A DNA stretch of 64,000 nt from positions 1-64,000 of the forward strand of contig PNKY01000004.1 in the NCBI GenBank assembly GCA_013822765.1. Direction: 5' to 3'. Source of the DNA: Rhodospirillum sp. GTDB taxonomy: Bacteria; Pseudomonadota; Alphaproteobacteria; Dongiales; Dongiaceae. Of this stretch, positions 49,701 to 57,878 are shown one piece after another. The translations under genes and the position numbers were made by a program. Numbering within the stretch: position 1 is the first letter of the stretch; every line of letters starts with the position of its first letter. A model generated the notes under the pieces. The model searched no databases. It was not told where the DNA came from and saw nothing but the letters and a program-made list of their open reading frames with translations.

Positions 49701-50188
49701 GCGCGGCGGTCGGTCGGCTTGGCGGCGATGATGGCGCCGATGCGGCCCTGGCTCACCAAGGCGGTCGAATGCGCGCCGGTCGCGGCATCGGCGAACAGCA
49801 GCTGCACGTCCTTGGCGCGGGTATCGAGGCCGTTGACGCGATAGGCGGAGCCTTCGCCGCGCTCGATCTTGCGGCTGACCGTCAGCTCTTCATATTCGTT
49901 GAACTGCGCCGGCACCTTGCGGTCGGCATTGTCGAGGAACAGCGCCACTTCTGCGACATTGCGCGCCGGGCGGGTGCCGGTGCCGGCGAAGATGACGTCG
50001 TCCATCTCGCTGCCGCGCATGCGCTTGGCGGAGGTCTCGCCCATCACCCAGCGCAGCGCCTCGACCAGGTTCGACTTGCCGCAGCCGTTGGGGCCGACGA
50101 TGCCCGTCATGCCGGGCTGGATCATCAGGTCCGTCTGGTCGACGAACGACTTGAAGCCGGTGAGGCGGAGCTTTGTGAACTGAACCAA
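46724..50188 (-). CDS. smc: Chromosome segregation protein SMC
   Basis: 1154 residues, full length. Walker A is GPNGCGKSN (residues 32-40), followed by long coiled coils, a central hinge (about 510-640), the ABC signature LLSGGEQALTALAL and Walker B ICVLDEVDAPLDD. SMC loops DNA together with ScpA and ScpB, not in this window. The start is TTG at 50188; GGGGGA is about 10 bases upstream. It follows dsbA by 26 bp. Confidence 0.96.
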   Translation of the reverse strand: MVQFTKLRLTGFKSFVDQTDLMIQPGMTGIVGPNGCGKSNLVEALRWVMGETSAKRMRGSEMDDVIFAGTGTRPARNVAEVALFLDNADRKVPAQFNEYEELTVSRKIERGEGSAYRVNGLDTRAKDVQLLFADAATGAHSTALVSQGRIGAIIAAKPTDRRALLEEAAGITGLHSRRHEAELRLKAAEANLARLDDVIVTLESQLAVLKKQARQASRYRNLQDHVRRQEAVLFHLMWTDAEARLKSAEEALMQSESLVVSLTSSAAVAATRQGEAAAVLPGLRQAEAEAAAELQRLTIARAQLDQEEARVAQQRADADRQLSDIAADTERETALATDAAEAQSTLMQEGEDLAETAAREAAIAEEAARAVEVAAAEVEETETELANLTQNVAAGEARQSALSRRRDELAARLERLRQRTAEAAAERDRLQAEIAQDESLIAARVATADAEYALETAQEAMSMAEAARTGAAETEAAAREKLTEAQSAHTSLKADIDAISALFQDSDQQIWPPLIDALSVTPGYEAALGAALGDDLQASVDTGAPLHWRELGSDASAPALPFGARPLSEFVTGSAALLRRLSQVGVMDNEAGCRALAGQLVQGQRLVGRDGSMWRWDGYTIQAGSPTPEVQRLEQRNRLKDLTADMDGVAANLSRAHAEYDLAKAALSQSSTDEQTKRQELQGAYNKARDTREALTRAEQALSQVNARLTGLLQSLTSLEIDTNEAEQQLGATDDEIAGLPDLGEPRARIVELKPILTDQRGRLIECRSTDDRLRREAQQRQQRLDQIQREVASWTQRAEAAARHLDALAQRREAMEAEIARLAALPEQLAQQRNQLLSLLSSAEQARRDRADELAVAENALTEADRALKLEEHRLAEMRENKVRSESAVEQAREAEQSLTERIRERLECTPADVLPLAELDPGEPLPDKNMVDQKLQRLLRERENIGPVNLRAEVESNELDQQLAGMQTERSDLVNAIARLRQGINSLNREGRERLLAAFELVNGHFETLFTRLFGGGRAHLALTEADDPLEAGLEILASPPGKKLQVMSLLSGGEQALTALALLFAVFLVNPAPICVLDEVDAPLDDANVERFCNLVDELGRAGDTRFLVITHHRLTMARMDRLFGVTMSERGVSQLVSVDLQDAHELKAAQ

Positions 50189-50214
50189 GGCGGTCTCGAT
50201 CCCCCGAAGTTAGC

Positions 50215-50889
50215 CTACTGGGCGCGGGCCAGCGCGCCGTCGATCGTGGCCTTGAACGCCTCATATTCCGAGACGCCCTTGAGCACGCGATCGTTGATGA
50301 AGAAGGTCGGCGTCGAATTAACCTTGAAGGTGGTCTCGGCCTCCTGCCGGCTCGCCACCACCGCGTTCTTGCGGGCCGGGTCGGCGATGCAGGCGTTGAA
50401 GGCGGCCTCGTCCATGCCGGCGCCCTTGGCGATGGTCTTGACCTGGTCCAGGCCGTTCTCGACGTACCAAGTCTGCTGCTGCGCGAAGAAGGTGTCGACC
50501 ATCGCGAAGTAGGCGAGGTCGTTGACGCAGCGCGTCACGGTCGCGGCGGCCAGCGACAGCCCCTCCAGCGGGAAGTCGCGGTACACCAGGCGGACCTTGC
50601 CGGTGTCGATATACTCGGTCTTCAGCTTGGGCAGCACGTCATCGTGGAAGTGCTTGCAGTGGATGCAGCCGAGCGAGAAATACTCGACGATGGTGACCGG
50701 CGCGCTGGCCTCACCCAGGACCTTCTCGCCCTCTTTCACCTCCGGCACGGCCGGCGCGGGCTCGCTGGCATCCAGCTCGGCGTTCGGCAGGGTCGCGCCG
50801 ATGCCCTGACCCTTGTAATAGATCCAACCGCCGGCCCCGACCGCGATCACGATCGCCACGATGAGACCGACCAATACCGCTCTATTCAT
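50215..50889 (-). CDS. dsbA: DsbA-family thiol oxidoreductase
   Basis: 224 residues: an N-terminal hydrophobic anchor (residues 5-22) and a thioredoxin-fold domain with the active site C75-I-H-C78 and the cis-Pro in STPTFFIN. The sequence EYFSLGCIHCKHFH matches bacterial DsbA/BdbD-type proteins. It catalyses disulfide formation in the periplasm. Upstream of smc on the same strand, as in other alphaproteobacteria. Confidence 0.92.
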   Translation of the reverse strand: MNRAVLVGLIVAIVIAVGAGGWIYYKGQGIGATLPNAELDASEPAPAVPEVKEGEKVLGEASAPVTIVEYFSLGCIHCKHFHDDVLPKLKTEYIDTGKVRLVYRDFPLEGLSLAAATVTRCVNDLAYFAMVDTFFAQQQTWYVENGLDQVKTIAKGAGMDEAAFNACIADPARKNAVVASRQEAETTFKVNSTPTFFINDRVLKGVSEYEAFKATIDGALARAQ

Positions 50890-51031
50890 TCAATCCAACT
50901 CCCACGGGCCCAAGCCCCTGATGGCTCGGGGTTTTGGCAGGATTTCCAAGGGTGCGCAAGTGCCCGTCCCATGGGCCTAACCGCGACCTTGTGACAGCTC
51001 TGTGAATCCGCCGAGTCGCGCGGATTCTCGC

Positions 51032-51553
51032 CTATCCGCGCTGTTTGTCGCGGCGGCGGATCGCGGCCCCGAGTCGCGACAATGAGGCGCGGATCTCCGG
51101 GTCGGCGATGGTCGCCGTCGCCTCGCTGACCGCGTTCTGCTCCAGGCTGGTGAGGGGTGGGGGAGCCGGCGAGACCTTGCGGTCAGAGACCGCGCCCTGC
51201 TCGATCTTAAGCCGCGCCACCGCCCGGTAGCCGAAATGGCCGTTGATGCGCTCCAGCACGCTGGGGGCGAGGTGCTGCAGCTCCAGCGCCGCCGATCCGC
51301 CGCAGCGCACTGTCAGCGTGCCCTCGTCGCGCTTGCCGCGTGGGAAGCTGAGCTTGACCGGCAGGCTGGAGGCGGCGAGCGAGGCGCCCGCGATCTCCGC
51401 CCAATGGGTGAACAACCCGGCCTCCGCATAGCCCTTCGAGCCCAGCGCCGCCTTGGCGATCGCCGGCACCTCCGCCGACAGCGCCACCATGTAGTTGCGG
51501 CGCGGCTTCGGCTCGGGTTTGGCGGGCTCGGGTGGTGCGGGCTTTTTGGCCAT
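51032..51553 (-). CDS. DUF721 protein (DciA-like)
   Basis: 173 residues. The C-terminal part holds the DUF721 domain: FTHWAEIAGASLAASSLPVKL and GTLTVRCGGSAALELQHLAPSVLERIN. DciA in other bacteria loads the replicative helicase; this one is Pro/Lys-rich at its N-terminus. The start ATG at 51553 is only 27 bp from the divergent mutY start, so promoters overlap. Confidence 0.85.
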   Translation of the reverse strand: MAKKPAPPEPAKPEPKPRRNYMVALSAEVPAIAKAALGSKGYAEAGLFTHWAEIAGASLAASSLPVKLSFPRGKRDEGTLTVRCGGSAALELQHLAPSVLERINGHFGYRAVARLKIEQGAVSDRKVSPAPPPLTSLEQNAVSEATATIADPEIRASLSRLGAAIRRRDKQRG

Positions 51554-51580
51554 GGATTCGGAGTCTATGGTGGCGGCGCC

Positions 51581-52660
51581 ATGAAATCCACGCATCGCCC
51601 GAAAATGGCCGAAACGCTGCTGGCCTGGTACGACCGGCATCGGCGGAGCTTGCCGTGGCGCGCCAAGGCCGGAGAGACCGCCGATCCGTACCATGTCTGG
51701 CTGAGCGAGATCATGCTGCAGCAGACCACGGTGCCGGCGGTGAAGCCCTATTACGAGACGTTCCTGCGGCGCTGGCCGGCGGTGCGCGAGCTGGCCGAGG
51801 CCCCGCTCAACGACATCCTGGCGGCGTGGGCCGGGCTCGGCTACTACGCGCGCGCCCGCAATCTGCATAAGTGCGCGCAGCTGGTGACGGAGCGGCACGG
51901 CGGGCGCTTTCCCGGCGACGTTGATGCGTTACGCGAATTGCCCGGCATCGGGCGCTACACCGCGGCCGCCATCGCTGCCATCGCGTTCGACCGGCCGGCG
52001 ACCATCGTCGACGGCAACGTCGAGCGGGTGATCAGCCGGCTGCACCGGATCCAGACGCCGCTGCCCAAGGCGAAGGAGGAGATCTGGGCGCTGGCGGAAA
52101 AGCTGACGCCGGCGCAGAGGCCGGGCGACTATGCCCAGGCGATCATGGATCTCGGCGCCACGATCTGCACGCCGCAGAAGCCGGCCTGTTCGCTGTGCCC
52201 ATGGCAAAGCGCGTGCGCCGCGTTCAAGGCCGGCGACCAGGAGACCTATCCCCGCAAGGCGCCGAAGGCCGAGCGGCCGCAGCGCCACGGCGCGGCATTC
52301 TGGATCCTCAACGAGAAGGGCGAGGTGGCGTTGCGCCGACGCCCGCCGAGCGGCCTCTTGGGCGGGATGCTGGAGGTGCCGGGGACGGAGTGGGGCGACA
52401 AGCCGCTAGGCAAGGCCGCCGCGCTACGCAAAGCACCCATCTCTGCGGACTGGCGCTGGTCGGAGGGGATAGTGCGGCACGTCTTCACGCATTTCGCGTT
52501 GGAGCTGCGGGTCGCTAGCGCCGTCGTGCGAGGCCGGCCCTTGAAGGGCGCCGAGTGGGTGCCCATCACGCAGCTCGGCGCGGTCGCGCTGCCCAGCGTG
52601 ATGCAGAAGGTGGCCAAGCTGGCGCTTGCCAGCGCGGTGCAGAAGCGGGCGGCGCAATAG
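51581..52660 (+). CDS. mutY: A/G-specific adenine glycosylase MutY
   Basis: 359 residues. Catalytic E43 (LSEIMLQQT) and D144 (TIVDGNVERV), helix-hairpin-helix LPGIGRYTAAAI, and the 4Fe-4S ligands C196, C203, C206 and C212 (C-x6-C-x2-C-x5-C). The C-terminal NUDIX-like domain (FWILNEKGEVALRRR) recognises 8-oxoG. It removes adenine mispaired with 8-oxoguanine. Confidence 0.96.
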   Translation: MKSTHRPKMAETLLAWYDRHRRSLPWRAKAGETADPYHVWLSEIMLQQTTVPAVKPYYETFLRRWPAVRELAEAPLNDILAAWAGLGYYARARNLHKCAQLVTERHGGRFPGDVDALRELPGIGRYTAAAIAAIAFDRPATIVDGNVERVISRLHRIQTPLPKAKEEIWALAEKLTPAQRPGDYAQAIMDLGATICTPQKPACSLCPWQSACAAFKAGDQETYPRKAPKAERPQRHGAAFWILNEKGEVALRRRPPSGLLGGMLEVPGTEWGDKPLGKAAALRKAPISADWRWSEGIVRHVFTHFALELRVASAVVRGRPLKGAEWVPITQLGAVALPSVMQKVAKLALASAVQKRAAQ

Positions 52661-52706
52661 CACCAGGAATGCTACGATCCGTCGCGTCCGCCCCAAAAGG
52701 AACGGC

Positions 52707-53684
52707 ATGAAGCACGACATCGAGGCCGATTGGCTGCTGTTCACCACCTGCAACTACCGGTGCGACTATTGCTTCGTGCCGGAGGAGCAGCTGGGCGCGA
52801 AGGTGCGGGTCAAGGCGACTCCCGCCGAGTGGCGCGCCGCGTTCGACCGCACCGGCAGGACCTGGCTGCTGCATATGAGCGGCGGAGAGCCCAGCCATTA
52901 TCCCGACTTCGTGGAGCTGTGCGAGACCCTGACGGAGCGGCACTACCTCTCGCTCAACAGCAACCTGACCGGACCGTCGATCCTGCGCTTTGCCGAGCGG
53001 ATCGATCCCAGCCGCGTCAGCTTCATCAATGCCGGCCTGCATCCGGAAGAGCGCAACCGGCGCAACGGCCATGCGGTCTTCCTGCGCCATGCCGAGGCGC
53101 TGTTGAAGCGCGGCTTTCGGCTGATGGTGACGGCAGTGGCGACCCCGGAGGTGCTGCGGAACTTCGATGCCATCACAGAATCGCTGCGCCCGGTCGGCCT
53201 GGCGCCGCTCCCGAAGCTGCTGCGCGGCGCCTATGCGGGCACGCGCTACCCGAAAGCCTACACCGAGGAGGAGCGCGCGCTGTTCCGGCAGCATTCGCTG
53301 GCGGCGGAGAAGGCCTCGCCCCACCTGTTCGACGGCCGGCGCGAGCGGCCGACCATCGACCCCACCCTGGGCCGCAATTTCCTCACCGGATTGACCGGCT
53401 ATGGCGGCCAGCTGTGCTCGGCGGGGCAGGAGTTCGTCTGGCTCGGGCCCGATGGCGACGTCGGGCGCTGCGGCCGCGGACCCAGCATGGGCAACCTGCT
53501 GCAGGGCACCGCGCGCTTCAAGAAGAAGGCCAAGCCCTGCGATCGCGGCCACTGCTACTATTTCTGCGAAAAATTCACCGCGCGCGCCGCCCAGCAGGAG
53601 TGGGAGCGCGCCCACCCGGTCGCCGCGATGGCGACGCGGATCAAGCGCTCGCTCGTTGGCGCGGAGCGCAAGGACGCGGTGTAG
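52707..53684 (+). CDS. Radical SAM protein with C-terminal Cys-rich region
   Basis: 325 residues. The radical SAM motif is C15-x3-C19-x2-C22 (TTCNYRCDYC), with MSGGEPSHYPDF as the GGE motif. The C-terminus has five more Cys at 237, 255, 278, 283 and 287, a SPASM/twitch-like auxiliary cluster region. AAAAGGA precedes the ATG. No peptide substrate or partner gene is adjacent, so the product is open. The 46-bp gap from mutY suggests joint transcription. Confidence 0.85.
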   Translation: MKHDIEADWLLFTTCNYRCDYCFVPEEQLGAKVRVKATPAEWRAAFDRTGRTWLLHMSGGEPSHYPDFVELCETLTERHYLSLNSNLTGPSILRFAERIDPSRVSFINAGLHPEERNRRNGHAVFLRHAEALLKRGFRLMVTAVATPEVLRNFDAITESLRPVGLAPLPKLLRGAYAGTRYPKAYTEEERALFRQHSLAAEKASPHLFDGRRERPTIDPTLGRNFLTGLTGYGGQLCSAGQEFVWLGPDGDVGRCGRGPSMGNLLQGTARFKKKAKPCDRGHCYYFCEKFTARAAQQEWERAHPVAAMATRIKRSLVGAERKDAV

Positions 53685-53713
53685 GACGCACCGCCTTCTG
53701 CGCACACTCTGCC

Positions 53714-53796
53714 GTCACCCCGGCCCCCGAGCCGGGGCCCATGGATGTGCTTGGCGCCATGCCGCGCCATGGACCCCGGATCAGGTCCGGGGTGAC
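53714..53796. repeat. Dispersed palindromic intergenic repeat, copy C
   Basis: 83 bp between GTCACCCCGG and GGGGTGAC, with inner CATGGACCCCGGATCA shared with copy A. Same orientation as copy A. It lies in the gap between the radical SAM gene and a convergent small gene. Confidence 0.8.
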
Positions 53797-53838
53797 AGCA
53801 TGAGAAGACGGTGAGGGCGTCGCTCGGGCGGCGCCTGC

Positions 53839-54084
53839 TTACTGAGCGATGCCGAGCAGGGCTTCGGCTTCGGCGAGCTTGGCCATGCTTTCGGCATGTC
53901 CGCCTTCGCTGTGCAGCTTTTCGCCTTCGTCGCGCAGGGCTTTGGCCTGGGCCTTCACCTCTTCGCTGGCGGTGGAGGTGGCGAGCGCTTCGTCGATCTT
54001 CTTCACGTGCGTCGGGCACGAGTTGGCGAAGGCGGTGCCGCTCAGCAACGCGGTCAAGGCGATGGCGGTCAGCAGTTTCTTCAT
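53839..54084 (-). CDS. Small exported alpha-helical protein
   Basis: 81 residues with a clean signal peptide ending SGTAFANS. The mature part is one or two charged amphipathic helices (KKIDEALATSTASEEVKAQ, AESMAKLAEAEALLGI) with a single Cys right after the signal site. I do not recognise it; similar small helical proteins occur near cell-envelope genes. The start ATG is at 54084 with a GAGG-type site. Confidence 0.7.
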   Translation of the reverse strand: MKKLLTAIALTALLSGTAFANSCPTHVKKIDEALATSTASEEVKAQAKALRDEGEKLHSEGGHAESMAKLAEAEALLGIAQ

Positions 54085-54528
54085 GGGGTTCCTCCCGGTT
54101 TTGACGATCCGCGCAAGGCGCTTATTGAAACCGCCAAAGGTGCGGATGCGGTAGGGGCAAGGCGGTGACGCCAGGACACGAATGCGTGAGGGGGCTCCGA
54201 CCCCGCAATCCTCTCAACCGTCATCACCGGGCGAAGACCCGGTGATCCAAGTCTGCCGCCGCGCCTGGAACCTCGAAACTTGGGTTGCCGGGTCTCGCCA
54301 CCCATCGCTGCGCTCGGGTGGCGGCCCGGCAATGACGGTTTGAGAAAATTGGGAGAGGGGAAGAGAAGCGGGGGCAGGAAACGCGAAGCACGCTCCACAA
54401 AAGCGGGCGGCGCGAGGGGGCGTCGGGCTCCCATCGCGCCGTCGGTCGTCATCCTACCCGCCCTCGGAGCCAGGTCCCCGAAAGATCCTGGCCCTAAACC
54501 CCCCAAAAAAACTCCGAATTCAGCCCAG
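54085..54528. other. Intergenic region between the small exported protein and ccrM
   Basis: About 440 bp without a credible gene. It holds the repeat at 54218-54338 and a G-rich and A-rich stretch after it. Open frames here are low quality. Confidence 0.6.
54218..54338. repeat. Second type of palindromic intergenic repeat
   Basis: CCGTCAT and ATGACGG bound about 121 bp with inner CACCGGGCGAAGACCCGGTG and CCACCCATCG/CGGGTGG hairpins. The style is that of REP-like elements in alphaproteobacterial genomes, but the sequence differs from copies A-C. Confidence 0.65.
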
Positions 54529-55722
<1,194 letters not shown>

Positions 55723-55724
<2 letters not shown>

Positions 55725-56346
55725 AGTCGATTAGAGAGAGTTGCTCATAGACTGGCTTAAAAGAGACACGGTGATGAGGGGTGAGGCCATAGGCCTCGAT
55801 CGCCGCCCGATGCTCCGCCGTGCCGTAGCCGGCATTGTGCTCCCAACCATATCTTGGGTGCTCGCAGTGCAGCTCCCGCATCATCTTGTCGCGCGCGACT
55901 TTCGCGAGAATCGAGGCGGCCGCGATCGAGTAGGACAGATGGTCGCCCTCGACCACGGTGGTCTCAGGCACCGGCAGGCCCGGCTTCATGTTGCCGTCGA
56001 TCAGCGCCTGCTCCGGCTGGACCGGCAGGGACTCGAACGCGCGCCGCATGGCCATGAAGGTGGCGCGCAGGATGTTGAAGCGGTCGATCTCCTCGACGCT
56101 CGCCTCGCCCAGCGCCCAGATCGCCTTGACCCGCAGCCTGATGGCGACCGCCTCGCGCACCGCGGCGCTGAGGCGCTTGGAGTCATCGAGCGCGCCGAGC
56201 AGCCGGGTCGAGATCCCGGCCAGCGGCAGGATCGCCGCGCACGCGACCACCGGCCCAGCCAGCGGCCCGCGCCCCGCCTCATCGACGCCGCAGATCACGG
56301 CGCCCGACTTGCGACCCAGCGAGATCTCGTAGCGGAAGGTGGGCAT
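55723..56346 (-). CDS. rnhB: Ribonuclease HII
   Basis: 207 residues. Catalytic acids D22 and E23 in VDEAGRGPLAGP, with later marks in ALDDSKRLS and EGDHLSYSIAAASILAKV. It removes single ribonucleotides and RNA primers. The ATG at 56346 is chosen; an in-frame ATG at 56397 would add an implausible leader. Located directly upstream of ccrM. Confidence 0.95.
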
Positions 56347-56489
56347 GGGGACTGTGTAGCAGGAAAGGATGGAGTCGGGGGAGGTAGGGCAAACCACCGA
56401 ACAATGAATTTGATATCGTCAGTGTACAATCATTTTGACGAAAGCCTGAGTCGTGCTGGCTGCCGATATTGAAAGAGATGGAGCGCTGA

Positions 56490-57692
56490 ATGCATCGGAA
56501 GGAACTCCTTCGCTTGATAGGTGAGGGCGAGAGCCAGACTGTTGAATTCAAAGAAAGGTTCCCTGATCAGGCGCGGGAGATGGCAAAAGAGATCGCAGCC
56601 TTTGCGACCTCCAACGAAGGCATGGTTCTGGTCGGGGTATCGGATGACGGCAAAATTAAAGGAATCGGCAATGCTCAAGAGAAAGACCAGCTGGTTTCAC
56701 GACTAGAGGGCGTATGCAAGAACGTCGTAAAGCCTCCCGTTACTCCAAAGATTGAGGTCGTGGCTATCGATGATGCTTTGATCCTGGTAGTGCGAGTGCC
56801 AAGGGGCGACGCGCCTTTGTACTTTGTCGACGGCGTCGCAATCGTCAGGCACCTAACTTCGGCAAGACCGGCGGAGCCTCACGAAATAACACAGTTGGTT
56901 CTTTCCAGATCACGCGCGAGCGGGCTGCTTTCCGGAGTAAATACCGCGGACTTTGCGTTCGCCAGAACTGACTATCTCAAGACTCGGATACCCGATCACG
57001 AGAACGGTCGTCAGATCGGCTTTTGGATTGCGGCAACTCCGATCGGAGATGCGCCGTCGATAAGCAGGCCCGTACGCCGGAAGGAAATCTGGGCGGGCCG
57101 TACAGTTTTGAAGGCAAAACCCGACCCGGGTGGGCTCGTATGTCATCCACTAGATGGGATGCCCGCGCCAACGATGCCCAATCCCGAACCGCTGCAAGGC
57201 GGCGCTTCGCAGACATGGCATAAGCGGTTTCCCACTGACGGACTTTATCGAAACTATGCAGACGACCTCGTCAAACTTGTCGTTAGGGGAGACGGAAGGA
57301 TTAGCTTGGTCGCGAAGACGTCTCATATCGATCCAATTCATCTGAACATGCGCTGGATTGTTGCGGATATCGCAAATGTTATGCGCGTGATTGACAACAT
57401 ACGGACAGCCGAGGCGAAGCCCTATCGGTATATGCTTGGAGTAGAGCTAAGGTACGATGAACATACCGTAGTTGATGTGACGCCGGTTGTATCTGGAAAG
57501 TGGATTTTGAGCCGTTTGGAGGACGACTCAGGTCGCTGGGGACAATTGCAAGACGCAGAGCCCGTGTTTCTTGAGCCCAAAGAATTCCGAGTGGGCACCG
57601 ATGGAAGCGAATTCATTGGTGAATGGTTAGACGACTTGCATGACTTATGTGGAACGGAGCCTCTAGCGCGATTCACCTTTGATTATCGTTGA
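56490..57692 (+). CDS. AlbA_2/Schlafen-type protein with unknown C-terminal domain
   Basis: 400 residues. Residues 1-140 carry the AlbA_2 marks: GEGESQTVEFKER, AAFATSNEGMVLVGVSDDG, and VRVPRGDAPLYF. This fold binds nucleic acid in regulators, some toxins and Schlafen proteins. The C-terminal 250 residues have no family I recognise. GGAG is 7 bases before the ATG. Codon use is much less GC-rich than the flanks (28 of 60 G/C in one line counted), so the gene is probably acquired. Convergent with the TIR gene. Confidence 0.85.
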   Translation: MHRKELLRLIGEGESQTVEFKERFPDQAREMAKEIAAFATSNEGMVLVGVSDDGKIKGIGNAQEKDQLVSRLEGVCKNVVKPPVTPKIEVVAIDDALILVVRVPRGDAPLYFVDGVAIVRHLTSARPAEPHEITQLVLSRSRASGLLSGVNTADFAFARTDYLKTRIPDHENGRQIGFWIAATPIGDAPSISRPVRRKEIWAGRTVLKAKPDPGGLVCHPLDGMPAPTMPNPEPLQGGASQTWHKRFPTDGLYRNYADDLVKLVVRGDGRISLVAKTSHIDPIHLNMRWIVADIANVMRVIDNIRTAEAKPYRYMLGVELRYDEHTVVDVTPVVSGKWILSRLEDDSGRWGQLQDAEPVFLEPKEFRVGTDGSEFIGEWLDDLHDLCGTEPLARFTFDYR

Positions 57693-57878
57693 GCAGGACA
57701 AAGTGTCGTCAGCCGCGCAGAAGTGTTGCGTCGATCAGGAGCGCAGCACGCACTGCACTCAACTTCAAATCACGCACTTCGCGGGCGTGCCCACCCGCAA
57801 TTCGATGACTCAGCGTGGCAACGAAGGCCTGACGGGCATGAGTGCATCTAGCTGGGTCAGGAAAGCGAAAGCAAATTG

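Noticed and set aside
55746..55760. TTAA-N7-TATG on the minus strand before ccrM as a CtrA site
   Set aside because: Only one half matches TTAA-N7-TTAA and it lies inside the end of rnhB; not enough to call.
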